Below are positions 35,124-47,100 of a stretch of DNA of 64,000 bases, piece by piece; the first letter of the stretch is position 1; each line of letters starts with the position of its first letter. This stretch comes from Petrosia ficiformis (taxonomy: Eukaryota > Porifera > Demospongiae > Haplosclerida > Petrosiidae): positions 4,716,001-4,780,000 of the forward strand of contig OX345647.1 in assembly GCA_947044365.1 (NCBI GenBank), read 5' to 3'. The notes beneath the pieces are model-generated. The model was given only the letters and a program-made list of their open reading frames with translations, did no database searches and was not told the origin of the DNA. Position numbers and translations under genes: made by a program.

Positions 35124-37333
35124 ATGAAATTGATAGACAGCTATTTGTACAAGAATGTAGAAAAGGACAAATCAAGATTCATCCACTCAAATGTATCTTA
35201 AGTGGTTCTTTTATATCACGTTTACAAAAAAGAAACCACTTTTTGAGTGTCCAAGTACAGGCCTTGAATGCCCTGTATCAATTAGTATTTTAGAACGAAC
35301 TAAATTTACTTCAGCAATAATCGAGAATGGTGGGAATTGGATACATACTGGTAGTGTCCTAGAAGAAGGGTATCTTTTATTACAACAGGTGAAGGCTTCT
35401 TCTCTTTTATTACAACAGGTGAAGTCTTCTTCGTCTAGAGAGGCTACAACCCATATTTCAGATAATCATTCGAATCGTGTCATTCCTTCCGATAGCTTCA
35501 GTACATCTATAGAGAATGCTCCTTCTATTGGACATTTTGACACCCCAGATTCAATGGGAATTGAGAAACATCCTGTACATGATTTTTTGTCTGATGTTTT
35601 AAAGAACTCAAGCTTGGTTTATGAAATTTTGAAGAATTTGCAAAAATCCAAGACGGTATATTTCATGGATACTGGTGGACAACCTGAATTTCATGAACTA
35701 CTCCCTCCAATCTTACACGGTCCTGCACTTCACCTTATATTCTTTAATGCCTCTCTTAAGCTCAATGAGCCAGTGAAGGTAAAGTTTTGTCATACCAAGA
35801 CAGAGATCGAATCAGTCCAATATACTGCCAGCTCTTCATCAATTGAAGTTATTCATCAACTGCTCTCCACTCTCTACTCTCTTCATCTACAGGAGAAATC
35901 ACGACAGTCAAAAGCAGTTGTTTTGGGTTCACATATTGATCTACTTGGTGAAGATGAATCACAACGTCGTTACAAGATTGAAGAAATAAGCCATCTTCTC
36001 AAACAATACATTGAGAACACCGACTATTATCTACTCTCTTCATCTACAGGAGAAATCACGACAGTCAAAAGCAGTTGTTTTGGGTTCACATATTGATCTA
36101 CTTGGTGAAGATGAATCACAACGTCGTTACAAGATTGAAGAAATAAGCCATCTTCTCAAACAATACATTGAGAACACCGACTATTATGAAAGTGCCTTTG
36201 AGAACACCGACTATTATGAAAGTGCCTTTTTAACATTTCCTAATGATAGTGATAGCATTTTTCTACCAATTGATAACAAGACTGCATCTGACAAGGAAAT
36301 GGAAGACATCAAGAAATTCCTGGAAATTGTGTTTAATGATTTTGAACCAGTTCCTTTGCCAATTAATTGGGCAGCCTTTCACCTGATTCTACGTTACAAG
36401 TATGAGATGTCAGGAGGAGTGTGTACCATCGAGGATTGTACAGATCTTGCTATAGAGTGTAGCATTAAAAGAGCCGATGTAGTTTCAGTATTGAGGTACC
36501 TACATAATAATGTTGGAACTATCCTATACTATGAAGAGGTTGATGATCTCAATAAGCTAGTTATATGCGATCCTAATGTGTTGTTTCAAGGAATATCTCA
36601 TCTTGTAGCTGTTTCATTTGCAGGTTGTGGCAAGTTTCACAACATAGCTGAAAAAATTAGGAAGAGTGGAAAAGTACCGTTACATGTACTCAACAAAGCC
36701 AAATCTCCAGATCCAAATTCTCCTTTGAAAGTAAGCCATCTAATAAAACTGCTCACTCATTACAAGCTTATGAAACAGGTTGAGCAAGATACATACTTTA
36801 TGCCCTGCCTTTTACGACCAGAAGAAACATTAGAGTCAGCAATATCTGGAAATGAAGTTTCACATCTCGATTGTCCTCCACTTTTAATAATGTTTAAAGG
36901 TGGATATATTCCAGTTGGTGTTTTCTCAGCTATTGTAATAGAATTGTCATCAGAATGGGAGATTGATTATTCTAAACCTCTATATCGTAATCATGTTGAC
37001 TTCATTGCACGATCACATAGAGTTGAGTTACGCTCCTGCTACACATTTTTGGAAATTCGTATCACTGCACACAATGAAGCATCATCCTACTGCTACTGCG
37101 CTCACAAAGTGTTTAATCAATGTTTAAGTAATGTGCTACGAGTTCATCATCATACAGCTCATACGGAAGTTTTTGAAGGTTTTTATTGTCCAGGTAGCTT
37201 TAGATGTCAATCCCGCCACATGTTGAAATATAAGAATGGATATCTTATGTGTAGTGCTCAAGAAAGATGTCAAGGATATGAAAATCCCTTCCCTCTTTGT
37301 AAATTATCCCCTGTTCAGAGATCTTGGTTTGAG
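35124..37333 (+). pseudogene. Second Roc-COR exon: P-loop deleted, frameshifted
   Basis: Compared with the exon at 24.3 kb, 21 bases coding for the P-loop (LPRVGKT) are cleanly missing after ILSG, and one further base is lost shortly after (CAAAAAAG). A 30-bp unit (CTTTTATTACAACAGGTGAAG and on) is doubled near 35400. A segment of 157 bp (35874-36030) is repeated in tandem, shifting the frame back, and a 30-bp unit encoding ENTDYYESAF is doubled near 36190. The G3 motif DTGGQPE, GSHIDLL and the whole COR region remain. The exon ends with the same donor, TTTGAG|GTAAAT. Without the P-loop it should not bind nucleotide normally. Confidence 0.7.
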
Positions 37334-37360
37334 GTAAATATAATTGTTTTATTGTATAGA

Positions 37361-37656
37361 ATAATAAAAAACATTTTCAATAAAAATGAAAGAAGATGTA
37401 GGGATGTCAAAACCCAAAAAGCAAGCAAACAAGGTTGGGAAGCTAACTTAGGACCCAAAATTAAACAAACCACTTCCATATAACCCTACATAAGTGCTTA
37501 CACCTCTGTACAAAGAGCTGTAATTATGTAGGGTTATATGGAAGTGGTTTGTTTAATTTTGGGTCCTAAGTTAGCTTCCCAACCTTGTTTGCTTGCTTTT
37601 TGGGTTTTGACATCCCTACATCTTCTTTCATTTTTATTGAAAATGTTTTTTATTAT
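37361..37656. mobile_element. Fold-back element with long near-perfect arms
   Basis: Two arms of about 133 bp (37361-37493 and 37524-37656) are inverse copies, separated by about 30 bp. Each contains tgtagggatgtcaaaaccc and ggttgggaagctaacttagg, read in opposite directions. It lies just inside the intron after the second COR exon and is absent from the first locus. Fragments of one arm (catccctac-tcttct-atttttattgaaa) appear near 28.11 and 40.70 kb. Confidence 0.8.
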
Positions 37657-38556
37657 TTTTGTTTTCATTGATTTTTTTCTAAACGATGTGAATGTTTTTT
37701 TGTAGATTGCAGAAATACTATATATCATTATGAAATCATGCAATCAAAAATGCATTAAAATTTGTTCATCAATGAAGGTCAGTCTTTTGTTTATGTATTG
37801 ATTATCATTCTCTTTCACTTACAGATGATGTATATTCTCTATTCACTTACATCACTGTCTGCAGTCCTACAAGAAGTAGTGTCAGTCACTGTGTCAACCA
37901 TTCAGTATTCCAATGCTTATCATAGTATACAATATTATTATACAATTGCTTTAATATTAATAATTATTATATTCATTATTAGTATTTGCTCACAAACTCA
38001 CAAATGTTATTACAATGCCAAACACTTCCACCTTTTCAGCTTCCATGTTAAGAGTATACAAATGCGCATGCGTAATTAAATTCCACTTAGGAAAATGGCG
38101 TCCAATTCCAGATCAAATCTTTGTAGTCGTTGAGACTGTCTTCTTTCATAGTATCTGAAGATATCATCTCGATACTTTACGACCAGAATTTTACTATAAA
38201 TGCGACGGGAATGGTGCTAGAATCATCGTGATAGGTCAACAAACAAAAAAATGATTTGTCTGGAAAATAATAATATTAATAATAATAATATGATGAAGAT
38301 TTTGCCAGTTTTGCCACTCGCCGGTTCTCTACCTTAACAATAATCTTCAGCCATCTAGAAGGTATTGGTAGTCATAAAAACACTAGATATAAACAGGCAT
38401 GTGGGTATAGAAACTTATGTGTATATATTACCAGAGATTTCAGCTCATCACTTGCAATTGAAATGCATGGGCGGCCATTTTTTTTCCGTGCCATCCCTAC
38501 ATAGAGAGTACTACCGTACTCTCTGATAACAGTTATTATACAAGTTCTTTTAACAG

Positions 38557-38844
38557 GAGAATCCATCAGTTTCTGGACAGACTTCTCCTATGAAAGGTTA
38601 TAAACCATACATAATTATTTATGTTCATAATCTACATAGTGGACACACACACACACACACACACACCCACACACATGCACACACGCACACACCCACACAC
38701 ACACACACACACACACTGCTGTTTATAAGTAAATCATATTTTGCTTAATAGTATTAATACATTTCTCATCTATGTTGCTTTCAATAGTTCATGCACATGA
38801 GTCAAGTCTACCGCTGCCAAAATATGAATGTGATTCTCTAACAG
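38557..38844 (+). CDS. Linker exons of the second locus (copies of exons 14-15)
   Basis: 38557-38596 encodes NPSVSGQTSPMK and 38788-38844 encodes HAHESSLPLPKYECDSLT, differing by a few residues from the first locus. Splice sites are preserved. A (CA)n tract with ACACCCACAC variants (about 38644-38716) separates them. Confidence 0.45.
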
Positions 38845-38859
38845 GTTTGTGGAAACACA

Positions 38860-39113
38860 CACTGTAAAAATGAACCGGTTGTTTTAACCCTTATTTGATA
38901 ACATGAGTTTCAATGCTGTATTGATAATAAATATTATGCTTGTGAGGTATAAATTATTGTAAATTCTCATTCAACCTTAATAAATTACAAATAAAGTTTT
39001 TTAAAACATTTGTGTATATATATATATATTACATACATGTATAGAGTTTACTTTCAAGTTGTATAGAGTTTACTTTCAATTTATCAAGTCTATCATGAGA
39101 TAGAATGTATATA

Positions 39114-39181
<68 letters not shown>

Positions 39182-39790
39182 AATGTTTTAAAAAATCTAT
39201 TTACTATTTATTATTTTATATTATAAATACAAAGTCGTGGAAATTGTCGACAAATAACTTTGTTCTCCACTGAATGAGAATTTACAATAACAATTTCTAC
39301 CTCAGAAGCATAATATTTATTATCAATACAGCATTGAAACTCCTGTAAACCAAATAAGGGTTAAAATTCAAGGAATAATTTACTACTTTTAAACATCACC
39401 TTGCAAGAAAAGAAATCAATGTAGTCTCAGGAGCATATTATTAATATTGTATTGAAACTCATGTAACCAAATGGTGGGTTAAAATACCCATTAATTTGTT
39501 CTTGTTGCTGTCAGCACATTATATTTCGTGATACAACCGCACAAGTATCTAATCATGCTTGCTTTCTTTACATCGGTTGAATCACCAAATAGTATACATA
39601 TAAATAGCCATCAAAAACGTTTGTAAACCCGCAAACATATGATTGAATTTATGCCTTCCAATACTTGGTGCACATTATGTTGTAGTAACATACATGCATG
39701 TAGCCACAACATCCTCTATGACAATTGCTATACCTTGCAACTGTAGTAACCAATAAATGGTTATTTTAACGATTTATTTTTTGCAGTGCA
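38860..39790. mobile_element. MITE-like inverted-repeat insertion with a central TA tract
   Basis: The left end reads cactgtaaaaatgaacc and the right end, reversed, cactgcaaaaaataaatcg, both set in CA-repeat DNA. Inside, about 100 bp near 38890-38990 recur inverted near 39270-39370 (aatgctgtattgataataaa). A (TA)n run occupies about 39112-39174. The first locus lacks this insertion at the matching place. Confidence 0.55.
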
Positions 39791-40192
39791 CACACACACA
39801 TGCTTCTCTGTGAAATTACAAAAACTTTACACTGTTGGTATTGGAATTGTGCACTATCTGCCTCAGTGGTTTGCCCTTTTCACCCAACATGTAAATGCAC
39901 AAATTTGTATAATATGATACTGAACATACATTTACATGCATTACCTATGCAAATGGCATGTCATCATTAATGATCTATAATATCAGGGAGTGCAGTAGTA
40001 CTCTGTAGGAATGACCTGAAAAACAGTGGCCACCAATTGCAAAGGATGAGTCTTGATACTCACATACCAGAGTGTTTTCACAGCTTGAAATACCTTCCAG
40101 ATGGCCAAAGGTTATCGAGAACAGGCGGGTGGCAAAACTACAAGATTGTTAATCTCATACCGTATAGCACATTTTACAAGTACACTCAGTTT

Positions 40193-40620
40193 GGTTATTT
40201 CAACCAATCAGTTGGTTACCTCAACTGCACTTTCAAATATCCCATTACTGCTGAATTGAGGTGATGAAGTGTAGGCCAACTGGTGTTGGAAGTGACATGT
40301 AAATTAGTCATGATTCACAGTTTTCATGTCAGTACTTCCCCACTATAAGTTTACTTATTTAATGATATCTTATCAGTCATCTTCCACTATTGGTTTGATT
40401 CACAGTTTTCATGTCAATACTTCCCCACTATAAGTTTACACAATTAACGACATCTTATCAGTCATCTTCCACTATTGGTTTATTTAGTCATTGCGAATAC
40501 AAATCGGCTTACCTTCCAACAGCTTAATACTGCAGTATAGTGTGAAAAGGCATATTATTAAATTGACATGCAATTGAGATAACCAACTGACTGGTTGAAT
40601 TAACCAAACTGTTTTTGCAG
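40193..40620. mobile_element. CACTGCAAAA-family MITE, copy 2
   Basis: It begins cactcagtttggttatttcaacc and ends, reversed, ctgcaaaaacagtttggtt. A block of about 110 bp with cttccccactataagtttac is doubled inside (about 40310-40480), making this copy longer than its relatives. Confidence 0.55.
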
Positions 40621-40907
40621 AGCCCAGTTAGATAGAAGGTTTTATTGGCAAAGGGAAAATTTGGCAAAGTGAGAAATTTGTTTATATTTATCTTGTTTTG
40701 AAATCCCTACGTCTTCTATCATTTTTTATTGAAATTTTTATTATTATTTATAAACTATTGGTAAAGCAATTTCAGACATATACATCTACATGTATTAGCA
40801 AACTTTGTGCTGTGAAGGATATACAGAATTCATTGTAACTAACTCCGATGAGTACTAATTTTCAAACACGTTTACTGTAAATTATGATTGAATTTCTTTT
40901 GATATAG

Positions 40908-41170
40908 GTTCAGATATACCAGATGTGTTGGAAGCTGTTGAAAGTGAGCCACATTGGTTTATGTTAGGTATTGCATTGCGTGTGAGACATAATAAACTTG
41001 AAGAGATTAAGGATAACTACAAAAACATTCAAGAGTGTCGATACAAAATAGTGCGTGAATGGATTTCATCAGGGAAGGCTACATGTAATGAACTAGTGAA
41101 TGCACTTTGTTGTTCAATTGTGAACAATAAGCAACTTGCTGAGGAGATTGAGAAGAAATACATGAAGTGA
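40908..41170 (+). CDS. Death-domain terminal exon of the second locus
   Basis: A complete open Death exon starting with a split Gly codon (G|GT), with DIPDVLEAVESEPHWFMLGI, and ending in TGA. It differs from the 28.3-kb exon at scattered positions. Most notably the core Trp of ATWSEL is Cys here (ATCNEL), which may destabilise the fold. Its upstream exons are damaged, so it is probably not made as part of a full receptor. Confidence 0.55.
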
Positions 41171-41620
41171 GTCACATGGCTTGTATATATTGGTATAGGA
41201 TACCCCTGTCTAGACGTAGTTATCTGCTGCATGTGAGAAAATTGGTAATGTGTTTTTTAAAAACGATATATGGAGAAAATGGATCCCAGATTGCTTTGTG
41301 GTTTCATCATCAGTGATCATGGCTGAATTTCTCATTCCTAAAACACAACAAACTATTATAATTACTATGTTTATCCATTCTGTTTACTTTTTAAGGTTCT
41401 TGTAGAACTTTAGAAATAAATTTCAGCAGCTTTTGTTTCAGTTTCTATGTAAGCTACAGCCAGCTTTTTTCCTGAGCTCAAACATGCATTCTATTATGCA
41501 CCACGCCCATTAATTGACTAAGCCCAGTTAACAATTAATTTTAAATTCTAAGGGACTACCTTCAAGTGTTCATTGCAGTGTACTAAGTATTTGTTATGGC
41601 CCGCAGGGACATCCCTATAG

Positions 41621-42001
41621 CACTGCAAAAACAGTTTGGTTATTTCAACCAATTAGTTGGTTAACCCAACTTAACCCAACTGCATTTCAAATATCCCATT
41701 ACTGCTGAATTGAGGTGTTGAAGCGTAGGCCAGCTGGTGTTGGAATGTGACATGTAAATTATTCATGATTCACAGTTTACATGTCAGTACTTCCCTACTA
41801 TAAGTTCACATTATTACTGACATTCTATCTGTCATCCTCCACTATTGGTTTATTTAGTCATTGTGAATACCAAAATTATAAACTGGCTTATCTTCCAACA
41901 GCTTAATACTGCAGTATGGTGTGAAAAGGCATATTATTAAATTGGCATGCAATTGAGATAACCAACTGATTGGTTGAAATAACCAAACTCATTTTGCAGT
42001 G
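41621..42001. mobile_element. CACTGCAAAA-family MITE, copy 3
   Basis: Clean inverted ends: cactgcaaaaacagtttggt at the left and, reversed, cactgcaaaatgagtttgg at the right, with aaccaat(c/t)agttggtta inside each. The interior is shared with copies 1 and 2 (ctgaattgaggtgttgaag). Confidence 0.7.
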
Positions 42002-42076
42002 TATGATGGTTTTCACAGGATTGAATCTATATTTTGTATATGCGCTCGTGTCATACGTAGTTAAGGAAGTTGCATC

Positions 42077-42395
42077 ATTCAGTTTGGTTATTTCAACCAA
42101 TCAGTTGGTTAACCCAACTGCATTTCAAATATCCCATTACTGCTGAATTGAGGTGTTGAAGCGTAGGCCAGTTGGTGTTGGAATGCGACATGTAAATTAT
42201 TCATGATTCACAGTTTACATGTCAGTACTTCCCTACTATAAGTTTACATTATTACTGACATTCTATATGTCATCCTCCACTATTGGTTTATTTTGTCATT
42301 GTGAATACCAAAATTATAAACTGGCTTATCTTCCAACAGCTTAATACTGCAGTATGGTGTGAAAAGGCATATTATTAAATTGGCATGCAATTGAT
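42077..42395. mobile_element. CACTGCAAAA-family MITE, copy 4, right end lost
   Basis: It starts attcagtttggttatttc and follows copy 3 almost base for base, but stops at gcatgcaattgatgg. Its right inverted repeat is missing, and the flank (ttttcacaggattgaatc) repeats that of copy 3. It looks like an unequal exchange product rather than a separate insertion. Confidence 0.55.
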
Positions 42396-43116
42396 GGTTT
42401 TCACAGGATTGAATCTATATTTTGTATATGCGCTTGTGTCACATACATGTTATATACGTAGTTAAGGAAGTTGCATCATTCTGGGGCATTGTGGCACATC
42501 AAAATTACCAATGCAATTGCTCATACACCACAGTGTAATGTTTTTTTACATCAGTATCATCTGTCCTCTATAGAGTCAAGAAATCAGTGTAAGGACAACC
42601 AACACTGAGCTAAACTGACAGTTTGATGATTGACTAAAATACAAATTCATACTTAATGCTTTCATCCTTATCTATATGCCCATGATGATGGTTATTATAA
42701 TAACTGTTTATTTTCCTTTTTGATTTACTTCACATTCGTTCATAACTATATATGTTCTAAGAACACATACTTCATACAAAATACATGTCACAACTATATT
42801 TACTATATATATATATATATGTGAAACACTGAAGAAATGTCTTTTAGTAGCTGTACATAAACATACCTGTATATATATATACATACATAAAAATACTTTC
42901 ATACTTGTATATACACATGTGCATACATATGTACATATATACATATAGTTATATGTACATATATACATATAGTTATATATACATACATACATAGATATGA
43001 ACATACACTTACATTTTTACTCATTATTGCACATTTAGTAGCATCTCAATTCTAGTATAGTCAGTCATGTATTTATGTGTATAGCAAACAAAGTATGTAC
43101 AGTGCTGTATTTTATA

Positions 43117-43275
43117 CCTTGTGGTTCACTAATCAACAGATAATCACACCTGTACATACTTCGTTCACTATAGACATTATTATACATTCATGAGTATCTG
43201 TTGATTTGGGAGTCCTAGCTAAAATTGAAAATTATGTACATTGTGGGTCCAGCTTACCTCCAGGAATCAGCTACT
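43117..43275 (-). pseudogene. Second relic of the first exons of a two-pass membrane gene
   Basis: The arrangement matches the relic at 30.02-30.17 kb: an exon-1-like end with a preserved GTAAGC donor (43252-43262) and an exon-2-like end (GAACCACAAG|GTATAA). No start codon remains. It is divergent from, and about 110 bp away from, the DED start at 43384. Confidence 0.45.
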
Positions 43276-43383
43276 TCCCAGCCCCACCTCCAATTACGAT
43301 CGTGCATATATATGATCGTGATGCACGTATCATCATAATCCACTTTGTTCGTCTGGCAAAGAATATCATCGATCTGTTCACTC

Positions 43384-44146
43384 ATGTCTGAGCCCGTGTC
43401 CTTTGAGTCTAAACTGAAATGCTTCCAGCCTGATGATCAACAATTATGTATGCTAAGGAATGCAGGTTTCTCAGAAGCTCGATTGGAAAGTTTAGAAGAG
43501 TATGTTAGACGATTTAGAAAAGACAAACCTCAAATGCCTCCATCACCGAACAATCAAGACCAATTGACTCTTGAAATGTTGTTAGTTAATAAACTGAACC
43601 CAGCACTTAGTGAGCATCAACTTAAACGAGTAAAATTGGTTTTTGAAGTTTTAGGTATTTCACGATTAGATCTTGACAGGTGCAGTAAAGTATCAGATGT
43701 TTATCATGCATTGGAGCATAAAATACCTAAAAAGTCCATTTCGTGGCTAATTCAAATTCTCGTCAGAATTGGAGTGCCAGCAGTCCATCTGGTTTCTTTA
43801 AAACCTTACATTGATGAAGAGGTTTGCATTGAAATTGACATAATGGTAGATCTCATTCTTACACTAACTGATGTACTAGAGAATCTCAGTAAAGAATTTT
43901 ACCATAATTTTGTAAAACTTGTAATTCGTACACATCTCCGAACATATAATCCTGATAATTTAACTTGTCGTATTTACCTGTTGCACTTGTTACTAGAGAG
44001 AAGTCACATCCTTCCTGACAAGTTGGAATTTTTTTTTGCTTGGCTTGGAGCAATAGGATGTCAGAAACAACACGAAGCACTTAGAAAGTTTTGTGAGCGA
44101 CATGGGATTGTTGAACCTCAATGGGAACATTTAGTAGAATCAGTCA
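43384..44146 (+). CDS. Exon 1 of the DED-peptidase gene: two full DED-like domains
   Basis: It starts MSEPVSFESKLKCFQPDDQQ and jumps in frame to MLRNAGFSEARLESLEEY, missing about 126 bp present at 30.3 kb. The later domains (LNPALSEHQLKRVKLVFEVL; EFYHNFVKLVIRTHL) are intact. The exon ends GTCA|GTGAGT as in its paralogs. Confidence 0.6.
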
Positions 44147-47100
44147 GTGAGTTATTATATGACTAAATTATTAAATACATATGTCTACTGATTTTTTTAC
44201 CCTGTGTGATCTGTGTGTAAGTATGTTTATATGTGCTAAGTATGTACTAAGTATGTACTATGTAGTACTAAGTATGTACTAAGTATGTACTAAGTATGTA
44301 CTAAGTATATAGGTGCTAAGTATGCACTAAGTATGTTCTAAGTATTAAGTATATATGTGCTAAGTATGTACTATGTATGTACTATGTATGTATTAAGTAT
44401 GTATGTGCTAAGTACTAAGGATGTACTAAGTAAGTATTAAGTATCTTTTAATTATGTACTAAGAGATAATTACACTCAAGCTAAAGTACAGTCTACACAC
44501 TAGCAGAAAGAAAACAGTATGTCAGGGCCTAAGTTTATTATTTTATCTATTAATCTACTTGAGTTGGAAATTTCAATACTGTAATACAGCATTACTCTCT
44601 GATGGGGATGGTCAAACAAAATACGTTGAAATTTATGATTATGAGCTCTCTAACCATATAGGTGAAGACTCTTCTCTTGATAATGTTGTTACACCTGATG
44701 TTTCTAATCTTGTTGATAAACCACTGTCTAATCCTAATGAAGAAACAGGTAGGATATAATTAATACTTTAATATCATTCTTCACTGAATTGAATAAATAT
44801 AAATTCCTATAGTAGTCAAATCGGAAAAGGAAGGAGATTGTACTGTAGAAGATGAGTTTTTTACAGGTAAATATTGATAACCTTCACGTTGATTGTGGTG
44901 GTCATTATAATTAATCTGCTAATCAAACTTAACAGCCTATTATAGTGATGTTTGCACTTTTCTTGCTAAATGTTTTCATAATTTATACATTTTGCAACTG
45001 ATGTATTTCAGCTACAATGACTATATCACTCTTGATCAAAAATACCCTGGCTGCCACTCTATAAAATAAAATAACTAATTTATTGGTGAGTACATTTGCA
45101 AGGATAGTTGAACGCGAAAATAAATTTCCACGGAATGTTATTTTATGCGCTCTTCAATTGACTGTGAAATTAAATTCCCCATGAAAAATATCCACTATAC
45201 AGTAATTAATAATTGAATTCAATCAGATTCCTGAAGAGGAAAGTAATACATAAAGTACTATTTAGTGAGTTATTAGAATGATTTAGCACTACATCTAACA
45301 ACCTTTGAACCTGAGAAGTTAAAATAATATATGTAATTATTCTTGTGATACATACACATTATATATGTAGTTAAGAAAGTTATATCTTAGTACTACATAT
45401 AGTCTCGTCCCCAGCTGCACTCGCTACGTGAAAAGTGTCTGCCAACATGGACTATTATTTTCAGTTGGGGTATAATGATGTCTTCATCATGTGATTGGGG
45501 AGTGTGCAAAGAAGTTAATTGTATCTTAAACATTAAAAGCAAGATTATACAACAATATGAATACTCAATTCCATATCTTTAATAGTTAGCATAGCTTAAA
45601 AACCGTCATACACTAGCAACAACAACCAAATCACAGCAACTAACTGCCGACAGTGGTAGAGACACAAGACATCTTGGATACAACAGTCAAGTATACAACA
45701 GACTTTCCTCTTACCCTTTTAATAGCTTTTCACATGACTTAGTATCAACAGAACCTGGAAGAAATCTTGAAGTCAAGTTAACCTTCAAATCATGTGACAT
45801 TCTTGTGTTAAATATGCAGTTAATTGAGCTATCTGCAATCGAATTGGTATTCCAGCATTCCAGAATGAAACGTCATCACGCCTCAAAATATTGGGCACTG
45901 TTGTCTGACACTCTCCCGGGTTTTGATTTAAAGGGGTTACAGCTGGGAATGAGACAATACAACATATATGACTTAATGTTGATTGAATTGTAGCATCATG
46001 AGGCTTCAATTAATGTTGTAAGTGAGCAGATGAAATCAATTACCAATTATGCTTGGAATATTCTCTTGCACTGACTTCGTCCAATTATTCTCAAGCACAT
46101 TTTTATCAGACCTAATCCCTATGGTATCCTAAATTTACAATATTACTAGCAGCTGATTATAGTAACCAATAAATTAGTTACTTTAATAATTTTCTTTTTA
46201 CAGTAATGGTAGTGCAATTAATTTGAGTGTAAATTACCATTTATACTGTAAAGCTAACACTCTATCCTTTTGCATCAGATGTTGTATTAGAGCTAAAATT
46301 ATGCTTATTTTATTAGATTGGGAAAGTATAGCAAGCAGTGATGATGAAGAAGAGCCCACAGAACAACCATCATGGTTGAATACAGATGGGGGTAATTTGG
46401 TAATCGCAAAAGATGATGAAACTTATTTTGATCAGTTTCAATATCTGGTGGCTGACAAGTTAATGTTAAAATCGAGTGTTCTGTCTAAACTTCTAGGGTG
46501 AGTGTATATGACATAAAGTAAGGAATTCTATTCTAATCATAGTTCTTTTCACAGTTGTGAAGCTGTAGAGGCTTTGAGTGTTGGATTTACAACAACAAAG
46601 GAACCAACTCCAGTCATTCGTGTATATCCCAATGTGAACGGAGTAAAAAATTTAGAAGATGTAGAAAAAAATGTAGAAAAAGATGTTATTGAGAAACTAA
46701 GTGAAGTTATTAAGGAACTTCATCATGTGAAATGTGACAAATCAAGTCTAAAACGAATGATAGAGATATGTCAAGATAATGGTACGAAGAGGCCAGAAAT
46801 ATTTGCCAAGCCACCAAAAAGACCTGGCTCTAAAATGGTAGGAAAAAGATTTGCACAATATGTTCTTACCGGGTTTGTTTGTGCTAAAATTAAGGTTCAA
46901 ATTAATAAGGAGAATGTAGTACATGAAACAGTTTATTTTCCATTTGCTCCACTTCATTGCTTAATTCTAATATCTTCAGATTTTCTAAACGAACTACCTG
47001 AACTGCCTTTACCTAACACAAGAACAAATTTGTTGCATAATAATAATATGGACATGGGACGCCTTGTTCGAGGAGACAATAATGAGAAAGAAATGGCCGA

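Larger units (their letters stand above)
30268..41170 (+). pseudogene. Decayed partial copy of the giant receptor: DED, Roc-COR, Death
   Basis: The recognisable parts are a DED exon (30268-31133), a linker exon (31321-31401), another linker-like segment (32935-33024), Roc-COR (35124-37333), two small exons (38557-38596, 38788-38844) and a terminal Death exon (40908-41170). The membrane, ectodomain, ZU5-UPA and two Death exons are absent; satellite arrays occupy the place where they would be. The DED exon has a 17-bp frameshifting deletion and the Roc exon has lost its P-loop and carries two frameshifts. The Death exon and most of COR remain open, so a shorter transcript could still be made. 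Origin: tandem duplication of the 15-28.6 kb gene. Confidence 0.6.

Noticed and set aside
38372..38566. Minus-strand 64-codon frame across the linker exon
   Set aside because: It covers a conserved plus-strand mini-exon and has no recognisable product.
45785..46009. Overlapping frames on both strands near 45.8-46.0 kb as a gene
   Set aside because: No similarity, no splice context, and they are antisense to each other.
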